A stretch of DNA of 64,000 bases from Dehalococcoidia bacterium. Its GTDB lineage: Bacteria > Chloroflexota > Dehalococcoidia > DSTF01 > WHTK01. Under the pieces are notes generated by a model. That model was not told where the DNA came from, ran no database searches, and saw only the letters and a list, made by a program, of their open reading frames with translations. This document shows positions 25,280-32,861 of this stretch, piece after piece. The DNA is taken from the NCBI GenBank assembly GCA_009377745.1, contig WHTK01000005.1, positions 62,001 through 126,000 on the forward strand. The letters are read 5' to 3'. Numbering within the stretch: position 1 is the first letter of the stretch; the number at the start of each line of letters is the position of its first letter. Both the position numbers and the translations under genes were made by a program.

Positions 25280-25687
25280 ATGCAGCTCCTCGATAGCTAT
25301 CCCATCATCGTGACGGAGCGCCTCACAGGCTGCCGCGACTTCTACGCGCGCTGGTTCGGCTTCGAGGTCGCTTTCGAGGCTACCTGGTTCGTCTTGCTGG
25401 TCAACGGCTCCACCTCGCTGGCCTTCATGAGCCCCGATCATCCGTCCTCGCCGCCGACACCTGCCACCTACACCGGCGACGGCATGTTCCTCACCCTGCA
25501 GGTCGAGGACGCCGCGGCTGAATACGATCGCCTCAGCACTGCCGGCCTCAGCTTCGACCTGCCCCTGACCGACGAGCCCTGGGGCCAACGCCGCTTTGGC
25601 GTCGTCGATCCAGCCGGCATGTGGATTGATGTGGTCCAGCAGATCGAGCCCGCGCCGGGTTGGTGGGAACCGTATATCCCAGCCTGA
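25280..25687 (+). CDS. VOC (glyoxalase/bleomycin-resistance) family protein
   Basis: A 135-residue protein of the vicinal oxygen chelate fold. It starts [21 protein letters not shown] followed by [19 protein letters not shown], the typical beta-alpha-beta pattern, and ends [18 protein letters not shown], where the metal-site Glu/Asp equivalents of glyoxalases would sit. Sequence alone does not show whether a metal is bound. The ATG at 25280 lies four bases after the preceding stop. The C-terminus [16 protein letters not shown] is close to members that bind small hydrophobic ligands or act as dioxygenases. Another VOC gene, 26969, lies 1.3 kb downstream. Confidence 0.82.
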   Translation: MQLLDSYPIIVTERLTGCRDFYARWFGFEVAFEATWFVLLVNGSTSLAFMSPDHPSSPPTPATYTGDGMFLTLQVEDAAAEYDRLSTAGLSFDLPLTDEPWGQRRFGVVDPAGMWIDVVQQIEPAPGWWEPYIPA

Positions 25688-25710
25688 GATTGCCCCAACG
25701 CCGCGTATCC

Positions 25711-25728
25711 TGTTACCTGTTACTTATC
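25711..25728. repeat. Short heptamer tandem (TGTTACN)
   Basis: TGTTACC TGTTACT, the reverse complement of the AGTAACA unit seen at 6708. It lies just upstream of the ndk ribosome site. Confidence 0.55.
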
Positions 25729-25745
25729 TGAGCCAAAGGAGAACA

Positions 25746-26201
25746 ATGGAGCGCACCCTGATCCTGATTAAACCGGACGCCATGCAGCGCGGCCTCGCTG
25801 GCGAGATCCTGAGCCGGCTGGAGCGCCGCGGCCTGCGCATCGCCGGCCTCAAGCTGCTACAGGTCGACCGCACCCTCGCCGAGCGGCACTACGGCGAGCA
25901 CGCCGGCAAGCCCTTTTACGAGGGCCTCGTGGGCTACATCACCGCCTGCCCCATCGTAGCCGCCGTGCTTGAAGGCACGGACGCCGTCGAGGCCGTCCGC
26001 TCCACGATGGGCAAGACCAACCCGCGAGATGCCGCCCCCGGCACGATCCGCGGCGACTTCGGCCTCGAAATCGGCCGCAACCTGATCCACGGTTCCGATT
26101 CCCTGGCCAGCGCCGAACGCGAGGTCGCCCTCTTCTTCCAGCCCACAGAGCTCCAGAGCTACACCCGTGACGTAGACGCCTGGGTCTTCGAGAAGCCGTA
26201 G
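25746..26201 (+). CDS. ndk: Nucleoside-diphosphate kinase
   Basis: A 151-residue enzyme that exchanges the gamma-phosphate between nucleoside tri- and diphosphates. [15 protein letters not shown] is the family start, [16 protein letters not shown] the nucleotide loop, and [16 protein letters not shown] contains the phosphorylated His. ATG at 25746 follows AAAGGAGA. The length matches bacterial Ndk (140-150). The in-frame upstream extension is not conserved and overlaps the VOC gene, so it is rejected. Confidence 0.96.
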   Translation: MERTLILIKPDAMQRGLAGEILSRLERRGLRIAGLKLLQVDRTLAERHYGEHAGKPFYEGLVGYITACPIVAAVLEGTDAVEAVRSTMGKTNPRDAAPGTIRGDFGLEIGRNLIHGSDSLASAEREVALFFQPTELQSYTRDVDAWVFEKP

Positions 26202-26210
26202 AGGCTACGC

Positions 26211-26966
26211 ATGGAAGACGACGGGACGCGAGCAGCGGGGGCAGAGCTACCCGGCGGCTACATCAACCCTGTCGTCAGGATTGGCGATACGGTGCGCCGC
26301 CAACCGGGTCCTAATCCGGAGTTCGTCCGTACCCTGCTCCGCCATCTCGAAGCGTGCGGCTTCAAAGCACCACGCTTCCTTGGCATCGACGATCAGGGAC
26401 GAGACATCTTCAGCTACATTGAGGGACACGTCGCCTGGGAAGCAGAGCAGCCGCCCGGCGTTTGGACGGATGAGGCGTTGATCGAGGTGTCGCGCCTCAC
26501 GCGGCGCTTTCACGACCTCACGGCAGACACGGCCCTCGCCGGCAATCAGGAGGTCGTCTGCCATAACGACCTATCGCCGCGAAACACCGTCTATCGTTCC
26601 TTCGATGGTTTATACCGTCCTGTGGCGTTCATCGACTGGGATGATACCGCTCCTGGTGAGCGCGCAGCCGATCTCGCTTTCTCGTTCTGGAGCTACCTGC
26701 ATCCCTGCCCTCGCCACGCCAACATAGGGACCCACGCGAGGCGGATGCATGCCATGCTGGACGCATACGGTTTCGAGGGTGACCGCGCTAAGATGATTGG
26801 CCGCATGGTCCGTCGCGTACAGACCGTCTATGACGGCATCATTGAGCTCGCTGCCACGTCGGCGGCCCACAATAGGCTCATCCGTCTGGGAGCCCTCGAA
26901 TCGATTAGTGAGGGCCTCGACTGGCTGAGAGACAATCAAGTCGCTTTGGAGGAGGCACTCGAGTAA
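26211..26966 (+). CDS. APH-family phosphotransferase
   Basis: A 251-residue protein with the catalytic loop CHNDLSPRNTVY (His-Asn-Asp-x4-Asn) and metal motif FIDWDDTAPGERAADLAF, so it is an aminoglycoside phosphotransferase/choline kinase-like ATP-dependent kinase. Between residues 20 and 60 there is a short N-lobe (VRIGDTVRR); a full glycine-rich loop is not obvious. The normal active-site Asp and Asn are kept, unlike the frameshifted copy at 4598. The substrate is unknown. The ATG follows nine bases after ndk, and a VOC gene follows two bases after its stop, which suggests an operon. Confidence 0.8.
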   Translation: MEDDGTRAAGAELPGGYINPVVRIGDTVRRQPGPNPEFVRTLLRHLEACGFKAPRFLGIDDQGRDIFSYIEGHVAWEAEQPPGVWTDEALIEVSRLTRRFHDLTADTALAGNQEVVCHNDLSPRNTVYRSFDGLYRPVAFIDWDDTAPGERAADLAFSFWSYLHPCPRHANIGTHARRMHAMLDAYGFEGDRAKMIGRMVRRVQTVYDGIIELAATSAAHNRLIRLGALESISEGLDWLRDNQVALEEALE

Positions 26967-26968
26967 GC

Positions 26969-27388
26969 GTGGTCCAGGTCCGACAGGCCGTCCCGCTGCT
27001 ACGCGTCGCCGACGTGGAGCGCTCGATGGCCTGGTACGCGGAGATGCTCGGCTTCGAGGCCAGCCCGTTCTTCGAGCATCCGTATGTCTTCGCCGTCCTC
27101 AGCAACGGCCACGCCGAGATCATGATCAAGCGCGGCAACGGCTTCCGTCGTGGCCACCTGACAGCCGATATCTGGGATGTCTACCTCCGCCTCGAAGGAC
27201 AGCGCATCCGAGAGGTGTACGCCGACCTCCAGGCCAAAGGCGCCGACATCGCCCGGACGCTAATGCAGATGCCCTACAACGACTGCGAGTTCGACGTCCG
27301 CGACCCCGATGGCTACGTCCTCTGTCTCAGCGAGCGCCTCGCAGACCCCAGCGGCATCCCGCCGATGCCGCACGAGAATGAGACATAG
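26969..27388 (+). CDS. VOC (glyoxalase/bleomycin-resistance) family protein
   Basis: A 139-residue VOC-fold protein with GTG start. RQAVPLLRVADVERSMAWYAE and MLGFEASPFFEHPYVFAV form the first half, AEIMIKRGNGF the middle strand, and CEFDVRDPDGYVLCLSERL the C-terminal strand in which Glu/Asp is typical of metal-binding members. It resembles bleomycin-resistance-type proteins more than glyoxalase I. Two bases separate it from the upstream kinase, and three bases separate its 3' end from the convergent release-factor-like gene. No reaction is assigned. Confidence 0.82.
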   Translation: MVQVRQAVPLLRVADVERSMAWYAEMLGFEASPFFEHPYVFAVLSNGHAEIMIKRGNGFRRGHLTADIWDVYLRLEGQRIREVYADLQAKGADIARTLMQMPYNDCEFDVRDPDGYVLCLSERLADPSGIPPMPHENET

Positions 27389-27391
27389 CGC

Positions 27392-27928
27392 CTAATTCCG
27401 CCGCAGCGGCTTCAGCTCGAACCCAGCCCGCAGCCGGTTTGTCTCCAGCATCAGGTCGTCATCGTTCGTCAGGAAGGAGGAGAGGTTGCCCGTCGTCAGG
27501 CCCAGCCGTGCCGCCGCCGCGCTGACGCTGCCCTTGTGCGCGGACAGCACGTCCAGCAAAGTCGAGGCGCAGGGCAGATAGCGCTGATCGCGGCGCCCCA
27601 CCTTCAGCCGCCCGTCCTTGCCGATGCATACTGCAATCGCCTCCGGGACGCCCTCCGCCGCCACGGGGTTGCGCACCCGCAGCGCCAGCGCCAGCCGCAG
27701 CCGTTTCAGCGCCCGCACCTTGTTCTCGGCCTGCAGACGGCTCTCCTCGGCGATCACGGTGATGCCGGATCCACGGTGCCTCAGCCGCACCGCCGACTCA
27801 ACCTTGTTGCGGTGCTGCCCGCCCGGCCCTGAGGCGCGGTAGGTGCTGACCTCGCACTCCGCCAGCAGCGCCGCATTCAAGGCGGCATCCCCTTCGGCGG
27901 TCTGAGGCTTCGGATAGTAGTAGCTCAT
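27392..27928 (-). CDS. Peptide-chain-release-factor-like protein (GGQ domain)
   Basis: A 178-residue protein built on the RF-1 catalytic domain: GPGGQHRNKVESAVRLRHRG contains the GGQ loop that enters the peptidyl transferase centre, and is followed by EESRLQAENKVRALKRLRLAL, the rest of the RF-1 domain. It has no codon-recognition domain, like ArfB, and so may release stalled peptides. The C-terminal 70 residues (VGRRDQRYLPCASTL and GSVSAAAARLGLTTGNLSSFL) are a helical extension not seen in ArfB. ATG 27928 overlaps the stop of the Kelch gene (ATGA), so it is translated with that membrane lipoprotein gene. Confidence 0.85.
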   Translation of the reverse strand: MSYYYPKPQTAEGDAALNAALLAECEVSTYRASGPGGQHRNKVESAVRLRHRGSGITVIAEESRLQAENKVRALKRLRLALALRVRNPVAAEGVPEAIAVCIGKDGRLKVGRRDQRYLPCASTLLDVLSAHKGSVSAAAARLGLTTGNLSSFLTNDDDLMLETNRLRAGFELKPLRRN

Positions 27929-28908
27929 CGCGTTTGCAGCGCCTCGTTGTGGGGGTCCACCGACAGCCCCGCTTCCGGCCCGCCACCGATCACGAAGAGC
28001 ACATCGCCGATGCCCTGCACAGCCAGCCCGTGACGCGGTGTCGGCAGGTCCGGGGCGGCGCTCCACGTCCCGGACGCGGGGTCGAAGACCTCCACCTCCT
28101 CGAATGTACGTGAAGGCCCGAATGCCTCGCCGCCCGCGACATAGACCCGCCCGTTGACCGAACCGGCCGCGGTGCCGCCTCGCGCCGTCGGCATCGGCGC
28201 CAGGCGTTGCCAGGGTCCGGTCAGCGAGTCCAGCGCCTCGTTGTTTGCCTTCAGCACGTCGTTCCAGCGCCCGCCGACGACGTAGATTTTCCCGCCTGCC
28301 GCCGTGACTCCCAGGTGCTCCCTCGGCTCAGGTAATGGCGGCCCGGCGCTCCAGCGGTTCGCGGCCGGGTCGTAGACCATGGTCTCGGACGGCGCGTCGC
28401 CTGTGCCACCGGCCACGATAATCTTGTCGTCCAGCACGGCCGCGCCTCCAGCCGTCCTGCGATGTGGCATATCGGCCATGCGGCTCCAGGCGTCGCGCGC
28501 CGGGTCAAAGGCGAACACGGAGCGCGTCGCGTTACCCAGCCCGCCGCCGAAGACATAGACCTTGCCCCCGAAAGCCGCCGCCATCGCGTGGTCGCGCGCT
28601 TCCGGCAGCTCCTCTTTGCGCTCCCAGCGGTCCGCCGCCACGTCATAGACCTCTACAACATCGCTGCTGCCGCCCGTGGCCCGGAAGCCGGCGATGACGT
28701 AGATCTTGCCATCAAGCACGGCAGAGGCCACCTCGGAGCGCGGCGTCGGCAGCGGCGTCTTCTGGCTCCAGCTCAGCTGCGCCGGCGTCCCTTCCACAAC
28801 CACTCGTGTCTGCATCGGCGTGGGCGCCGTCTGCAAATCAGAATCGCCATCGCAGGCTATGGTGGTCAGCAGCGTGATCAGCACCAGGAAAGCGAAACGA
28901 AGGGTCAC
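27925..28908 (-). CDS. Kelch-repeat lipoprotein
   Basis: A 327-residue secreted protein. A hydrophobic leader (residues 4-18) ends TTIAC, a plausible lipobox with Cys19. After a short linker come six Kelch blades of about 47 residues, each with a motif such as GKIYVIAGF, GKVYVFGGG, DKIIVAGGT, GKIYVVGG, GRVYVAGGE and DVLFVIGGG. This is a single six-bladed propeller. No catalytic residues can be recognised; such propellers usually bind partners or sugars. GTG start overlaps the preceding methyltransferase stop by one base, and the end overlaps the RF-like gene, so the three form a tightly coupled minus-strand operon. Confidence 0.85.
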   Translation of the reverse strand: MTLRFAFLVLITLLTTIACDGDSDLQTAPTPMQTRVVVEGTPAQLSWSQKTPLPTPRSEVASAVLDGKIYVIAGFRATGGSSDVVEVYDVAADRWERKEELPEARDHAMAAAFGGKVYVFGGGLGNATRSVFAFDPARDAWSRMADMPHRRTAGGAAVLDDKIIVAGGTGDAPSETMVYDPAANRWSAGPPLPEPREHLGVTAAGGKIYVVGGRWNDVLKANNEALDSLTGPWQRLAPMPTARGGTAAGSVNGRVYVAGGEAFGPSRTFEEVEVFDPASGTWSAAPDLPTPRHGLAVQGIGDVLFVIGGGPEAGLSVDPHNEALQTR

Positions 28909-29600
28909 TAGTAGAAGAACAGCCGCGTCCGCCCCACGACCGCGTGCAGCGGGTCGGTCTGTACTTCGCCCACCGATATGCGGTGGCGCAGCTCCGGGTC
29001 TTCCGGCACGCCGTAGTAATACAACGCTGGGCTCAGGTCGTAGACCTCCGGCACGTCGAAACGGCCGCTGTCTTCCATGTAGGTCGCGATGATGCGGCTG
29101 CGCTGGCGGCTGCTGGCGTTAACCCACATCCGGACCGCTTTCATCGGGAAGCAGCGGTTGGAGAACGTGACCACTAACGGCGCACCGGGCTTAAGCGCCC
29201 TGCCGATTTCGGCGAAAACTTCTTCAGGATGAGTCAGATACTGCACCGAGACGCACAACGTTGCGCCGTCAAAGCGCCCGTCTTCGTACGGCAGCTTGGA
29301 GTCCTGGTTCAGATCTTGCACCGTGTACTCCGCCAGCAGCGGGTTCTTGCTCAGCTCCAACTCGTTCATCCCCAGCCCAACGACGCGCCGCACCGGCAGA
29401 TCGGCCGGGTAATGGGAGACCCAGCTGCTCATGATGTCCAGGTACTCGCCATCCGGCGGCAGAAAGCGCCGGTAGGCCTCGCCAACGGCCTCGATGGCGT
29501 ACTCGTCGATGTGGGTGACGAGTCGCGGCTCGGCGTAAAACTCCGCGTCCGGCGACTCATCTTCGCGGCTGAACGATTCTCGTGGAAAGCGCGACGGCAT
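28908..29600 (-). CDS. SAM-dependent methyltransferase (type 11-like)
   Basis: A 230-residue class I methyltransferase. YLDIMSSWVSHYP takes the place of motif I and is not a canonical glycine-rich loop, followed by VVGLGMNELELSKNPLL (acidic motif II is Asn-Glu), QDLNQDSKLPYEDGRFDGATL and FAEIGRALKPGAPLVVTFSNR. The motifs resemble type 11 enzymes though motif I is weak. The ATG at 29600 gives the usual N-terminus. An in-frame extension of 118 codons would cross the riboswitch region on the other strand and is rejected. It is the first gene of the methyltransferase-Kelch-RF-like operon, divergent from the thiamine operon. Confidence 0.75.
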   Translation of the reverse strand: MPSRFPRESFSREDESPDAEFYAEPRLVTHIDEYAIEAVGEAYRRFLPPDGEYLDIMSSWVSHYPADLPVRRVVGLGMNELELSKNPLLAEYTVQDLNQDSKLPYEDGRFDGATLCVSVQYLTHPEEVFAEIGRALKPGAPLVVTFSNRCFPMKAVRMWVNASSRQRSRIIATYMEDSGRFDVPEVYDLSPALYYYGVPEDPELRHRISVGEVQTDPLHAVVGRTRLFFY

Positions 29601-29711
29601 GGCCTTAGTATGCCACTGTGCGGGACGGGTCGTTCGTCTAAACCGAACCAAGTAGAAGCTCGCGGCGGCGACCCTCGATTGAAAGGAGCCGTAACCAGCC
29701 GCTGGGTCTCG

Positions 29712-29741
29712 TTGACACCCTTCGCAGACGAGACCTAGACT
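29712..29741 (+). promoter_or_regulatory. Sigma-70 promoter of the thiamine operon
   Basis: A perfect -35 TTGACA (29712-29717) is followed after 18 bases by a -10 TAGACT (29736-29741). Transcription would start about 12-15 bases before the TPP aptamer. This is one of the best promoter matches in the window. Confidence 0.75.
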
Positions 29742-29762
29742 TGAAACATTAATCGAATAGGA

Positions 29763-29857
29763 GCACGGGAGCTTGGGGAGCCAGGCTGAGAGGGTGGCCC
29801 AACCGCCACCGACCGTCGGGACCTGAACCGGACAATGCCGGCGCGGGCAGCTGAGGG
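29763..29857 (+). promoter_or_regulatory. TPP (THI element) riboswitch
   Basis: The leader before thiD contains the conserved TPP-binding core in order: CGGGAGC, the CTTGG...CCAGG stem 3, GGCTGAGAGGGTGG, then ACCTGAACCGGACAATGCCG (which holds the CTGA and TAATGCCGG-type pyrophosphate-binding helix) and GCGCGGGCAGCTGAGGG closing the aptamer. Optional stem 3a would be the GGTGGCC...GCCACC arm. It should sense thiamine pyrophosphate and turn off the thiD-to-thiO operon. Confidence 0.95.
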
Positions 29858-29861
29858 TAGG

Positions 29862-29886
29862 AAGAGGCGCTCCAGCAGCGCCTCTT
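29862..29886 (+). terminator. Riboswitch expression-platform hairpin
   Basis: A perfect 10-bp stem, AAGAGGCGCT with AGCGCCTCTT, around the loop CCAGC, ends six bases before the thiD ATG. The following bases AACTTT are only weakly T-rich. The GGTAGGAAGAGG purine run at its 5' edge is the only ribosome-site-like sequence and would be tied up in the stem, so it could block translation, or terminate transcription, when TPP is bound. Confidence 0.7.
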
Positions 29887-29892
29887 AACTTT

Positions 29893-30708
29893 ATGACGAA
29901 AGCGCGCATCGCCCTGACTATCGCCGGCTCGGACTCGGGCGGCGGCGCCGGCATTCAGGCCGATCTCAAGACCTTTGCCGCGCTTGGCGTCTACGGCGCC
30001 TCCGCTATTACCGCCGTCACCGCTCAGGACACGCGTCGCGTCTACGGTTTTACCGAGCTCCGCCCCGATTTCGTCGCCGCCCAGATCGACGCCGTCATGG
30101 GCGACATGGGAGCCGACGCCGTCAAGATCGGCATGCTCGCCAGCGCCCCGATCATCGAGGCCGTCGCTGAGCGCCTGAAGCACTGGGGTGTCACCAATCT
30201 GGTCATCGACCCCGTCATGGTAGCCAAAGGCGGCGACACCCTCCTGCGCGAGGATGCCGTCGACGCCCTGAAGCAGCGCCTCATGCCCCTCGCCCTTGTC
30301 CTGACGCCCAACCTGCCTGAGGCCGAGGCGCTGGTCGGCCGTTCCCTCACCACCTGGGAGGACATCAAGACGGCCGCGGAGGAGATGAGCAGCTGGGGAG
30401 TTGCCAACGTCGTCATCAAAGGTGGCCACAGCGAAGGCCCCACCGCCACCGACCTTCTCTACGATGGTCACGGCTTCCGTGAGTTCTCCGCCCCACGGAT
30501 AGATACCCAGAACACCCACGGCACCGGCTGCACCTTCGCCTCCGCCATCGCCGCCACCCTCGCCAAGAACGATACCGTCCCCAACGCCATCGCCGCCGCG
30601 AAGGCTTATGTCACTCTGGCGCTGCAAAACAGCTACGCTATCGGTGAAGGACACAGTCCGGTGCATCACTTCTATCGCTACTGGCGGCCCCACCTCAACG
30701 AGGGTTGA
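29893..30708 (+). CDS. thiD: Hydroxymethylpyrimidine/phosphomethylpyrimidine kinase
   Basis: A 271-residue ribokinase-fold enzyme that phosphorylates HMP and HMP-P to HMP-PP for coupling to thiazole phosphate. The N-terminus TIAGSDSGGGAGIQADLKTF and GASAITAVTAQDTR are classical ThiD. TPNLPEAEALVG, VVIKGGHSEGPTATDLLYDG and NTHGTGCTFASAIAATLA (anion-hole Gly-Thr-Gly-Cys with the catalytic Cys/Asp region) complete the fold. First gene after the riboswitch. It is followed, nine bases later, by the HEPN gene, an unusual neighbour. Confidence 0.96.
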   Translation: MTKARIALTIAGSDSGGGAGIQADLKTFAALGVYGASAITAVTAQDTRRVYGFTELRPDFVAAQIDAVMGDMGADAVKIGMLASAPIIEAVAERLKHWGVTNLVIDPVMVAKGGDTLLREDAVDALKQRLMPLALVLTPNLPEAEALVGRSLTTWEDIKTAAEEMSSWGVANVVIKGGHSEGPTATDLLYDGHGFREFSAPRIDTQNTHGTGCTFASAIAATLAKNDTVPNAIAAAKAYVTLALQNSYAIGEGHSPVHHFYRYWRPHLNEG

Positions 30709-30717
30709 CGGGCCAGA

Positions 30718-31110
30718 TTGGTAACCACGGGACAGGGATGGCGACTAGACAAGGCAGCAAGATTCATGATCGCGGCTGAACGCGCATTCACGTCGGAAGA
30801 CTGGGAGACGACAGTCTCGCGCGCCTATTACGCTCTCTACCACGCCGTAATCGCCCTGCTGGAGAACAAGACCACCGTGCGAAGGAATCGCTGGGAGCAC
30901 GTCGAACTGCACTACCTCTTTCGGAGCCAATTCGCGCAGCGAGGTTTCCTCTTTGTCGTAAGAGATGCAGAAGACTTCGAAAGACTTCACAGACAGCGAC
31001 TCGCAGCAGACTACGAGCAACGCGGCCTCAGCCGCAGAATGACAGAGGACGCTCTCAGAACCGCGAATCGCTTGTACGCCAAAATACGAGAGGTGATCAG
31101 TAATGGCTGA
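30718..31110 (+). CDS. HEPN-domain protein
   Basis: A 130-residue four-helix HEPN protein. SRAYYALYHAVIALL holds the Rx4-6H signature, here Arg35-x6-His42, that is the RNase catalytic motif of HEPN toxins. The surrounding helices WRLDKAARFMIAAERAFTS and EDFERLHRQRLAADYEQRGL match the HEPN DUF86/PF05168-like pattern. TTG 30718 is the best start in the gap after thiD; an internal ATG at the FMIAAER position would cut off part of helix 1. It overlaps the next gene by eight bases (ATGGCTGA). Together they would form a two-gene module inside the thiamine operon. HEPN proteins are often toxins or nucleases paired with a small antidote. Neither toxicity nor activity can be deduced here. Confidence 0.8.
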   Translation: MVTTGQGWRLDKAARFMIAAERAFTSEDWETTVSRAYYALYHAVIALLENKTTVRRNRWEHVELHYLFRSQFAQRGFLFVVRDAEDFERLHRQRLAADYEQRGLSRRMTEDALRTANRLYAKIREVISNG

Positions 31111-31375
31111 GTCGAAAAAGAAGATCGCCAAGGCTGCCGAACAGTACGCCCGTGAGCTTCGCGAAGAGTTCTCCAAGTCCGAGCCCGAAGTGATCATTGG
31201 CGGCCCGGATGGCTTTGATGTCTGGATACGGCTACTGTTGCCGGCCGAGCTAATTGACGAGTCCTACGACGAGATCATGGACACTATCGTCAGGCTCGAT
31301 CACCGCTATTACGAAGAGACAGGCGTAAGCATCGTTACCACCCTCGCGGAGAAGGAGCCGGTGACCAATGTCTGA
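31103..31375 (+). CDS. 90-residue partner of the HEPN protein, degenerate MNT-like or novel
   Basis: A small acidic protein, one strong helix ([20 protein letters not shown]) followed by a beta-alpha unit [36 protein letters not shown] and [16 protein letters not shown]. The order helix, GG-x-D-x-DVWI, helix and strand resembles a minimal nucleotidyltransferase (MNT, the usual antitoxin partner of HEPN), but the G-S-x10-D-x-D metal motif is missing. It could be an inactive MNT or a different antidote. The ATG overlaps HEPN by eight bases, and the stop overlaps thiG by eight bases, so translation of thiG depends on this gene. Confidence 0.6.
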   Translation: MAESKKKIAKAAEQYARELREEFSKSEPEVIIGGPDGFDVWIRLLLPAELIDESYDEIMDTIVRLDHRYYEETGVSIVTTLAEKEPVTNV

Positions 31376-32147
31376 AGACGCGCTCATCATCGGCGGTAAG
31401 AGCTTCCGATCCCGCCTCATGGTCGGCACCGGCAAGTACGATTCGCCCGAGGATTGCGTCGCCGCCCTTGACGCTTCCGGCGCCGAGATCGTCACCGTCG
31501 CGGTCCGCCGCCTCAACCTCGAAGACCCGAACGCCCGGACAGAGCTCGATTACATCGACTGGCAGCGCTACACCATCCTGCCCAACACCGCCGGCAGCAA
31601 GACCGCGGACGAGGCCGTCTTCGCCGCCAAGCTGGCGCGCGAGCTAACCGGCTCCACCTGGATCAAGCTCGAAGTCATCCCCGACCCACGCTATCTCCTG
31701 CCCGACCCCATCGGCACCCTGGCCGCCGCCGAGACCCTGATCAAGGACGGCTTCACGGTGCTGCCCTACATCCACGCCGACCCGGTCCTCGCAATGCGGT
31801 TGGAAGAGCTGGGCTGCGCCACTGTCATGCCCCTCGGCTCGCCCATCGGCTCCGGGCGCGGTATCTTTACCTTGGAGGAGATCCAGATCATCATCGAGAA
31901 CGCTGGCGTGCCGGTGGTCGTCGACGCCGGTCTGGGGGCGCCGTCCGAGGCCTCTCTGGCCCTGGAGCTCGGCGCCGACGCTGTCCTGGTCAATACCGCC
32001 ATCGCTAGGGCGAAGGACCCGGCGGGCATGGGGCGAGCCTTCCGTCTCGGCGTCGAAGCCGGACGAATGGCCTACCAGGCCGGCCGGATCGAGAAGAAAG
32101 CGTACGCTTCCGCCAGCAGCCCTCTCGAAGGCGTTGTGGGACGCTGA
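31368..32147 (+). CDS. thiG: Thiazole synthase ThiG
   Basis: A 259-residue TIM-barrel enzyme that builds the thiazole phosphate from DXP, dehydroglycine and ThiS thiocarboxylate. [19 protein letters not shown] is the typical start, [14 protein letters not shown] and [18 protein letters not shown] follow with the Schiff-base lysine in [23 protein letters not shown] and [20 protein letters not shown] are phosphate-binding loops. The start codon sits inside the HEPN partner's stop region. thiS and thiO downstream complete the pathway. Confidence 0.96.
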   Translation: MSEDALIIGGKSFRSRLMVGTGKYDSPEDCVAALDASGAEIVTVAVRRLNLEDPNARTELDYIDWQRYTILPNTAGSKTADEAVFAAKLARELTGSTWIKLEVIPDPRYLLPDPIGTLAAAETLIKDGFTVLPYIHADPVLAMRLEELGCATVMPLGSPIGSGRGIFTLEEIQIIIENAGVPVVVDAGLGAPSEASLALELGADAVLVNTAIARAKDPAGMGRAFRLGVEAGRMAYQAGRIEKKAYASASSPLEGVVGR

Positions 32148-32168
32148 GGAAGCTATAGGGGGTTCAAA

Positions 32169-32846
32169 ATGGCACTACCTACGCGCATCGGCCGGGTCCG
32201 CTTACCTGTCCTGTGCTTTGTCGTTGGCAAGTCGGATGTCAAAAACAGCGACATCGAAGCCACCGTCCGAGACGCCGTCGCCGGCGGCGTCTCCATGGTC
32301 CAGCTGCGGGACCACGACGTGCCCGCCGGTGAGCTGCTCGACATCGCCCGCCGCCTCAAGGCGATCACGCGTGGCAAGGCCCTGCTTGTGATCAACGACC
32401 GTGTTGACGTGGCTGAAGCCGTCGAGTCGGACGGCATCCAGATACCGGAGCAGGGCCTGCCTACCCGCATCGTCCGCAGCATTATGGGCCGCTACGTCGT
32501 CATCGGCCGCAGCGTCCACGGTGTCGAGGCCGCCCAGAATGCCGCTCGTGAGGGCGCCGAGTACGTCATCGCCGGCACGATCTACAAGAGCGCCTCTCAT
32601 CCAGACGCTGAGCCCGCCGGCCCCGAGTTGATCAGCGCCATCACCAAGGACAGCTTCCTGCCCGTCCTAGCCATCGGCGGCATCACCGTCGATAACATCG
32701 AGGACGTCGTCAAGGCCGGTGCCGACGGTGTGGCCGTCATCTCCGCCATCGCCCAGGCCGATGACCCCAAGGCCGCCGCCGAAGCCCTGACCGCCGCCCT
32801 CAAGGAAGCCTGGGCCAACCGCGGCGCGGCGCTCGCCAGCGCCTAG
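32169..32846 (+). CDS. ThiE/TenI-family protein, probably thiazole tautomerase (TenI-like)
   Basis: A 225-residue TIM-barrel of the ThiE/TenI family. It lacks the ThiE-type HVGQxD loop: where ThiE has that motif it has DGIQIPEQGLP. It also shows IGRSVHGVEAAQNAAREGAEYVIAGTIYKS, closer to the GRSVH pattern of TenI than to the ThiE GVSTxxxxEA. TenI aromatises the thiazole carboxylate made by ThiG, and in Bacillus lies next to thiO, thiS and thiG, as here. The other copy, at 34239, carries the ThiE motifs. Thiamine-phosphate synthase activity remains possible. The ATG follows a GGAAGC-type site in the 21-base gap after thiG. The TAG stop is in the same frame as thiS. Confidence 0.78.
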   Translation: MALPTRIGRVRLPVLCFVVGKSDVKNSDIEATVRDAVAGGVSMVQLRDHDVPAGELLDIARRLKAITRGKALLVINDRVDVAEAVESDGIQIPEQGLPTRIVRSIMGRYVVIGRSVHGVEAAQNAAREGAEYVIAGTIYKSASHPDAEPAGPELISAITKDSFLPVLAIGGITVDNIEDVVKAGADGVAVISAIAQADDPKAAAEALTAALKEAWANRGAALASA

Positions 32847-32861
32847 CCGCCCAAGCGGAGT

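Noticed and set aside
29601..29954. N-terminal extension of the methyltransferase over the riboswitch region
   Set aside because: Translation is compositionally abnormal and would overlap the promoter and aptamer of the other strand; ATG 29600 fits.
32844..32846. TAG recoded as an amino acid throughout
   Set aside because: Most neighbouring genes end in TAG with good following starts, so wholesale reassignment is unlikely; read-through limited to two sites remains an open alternative.
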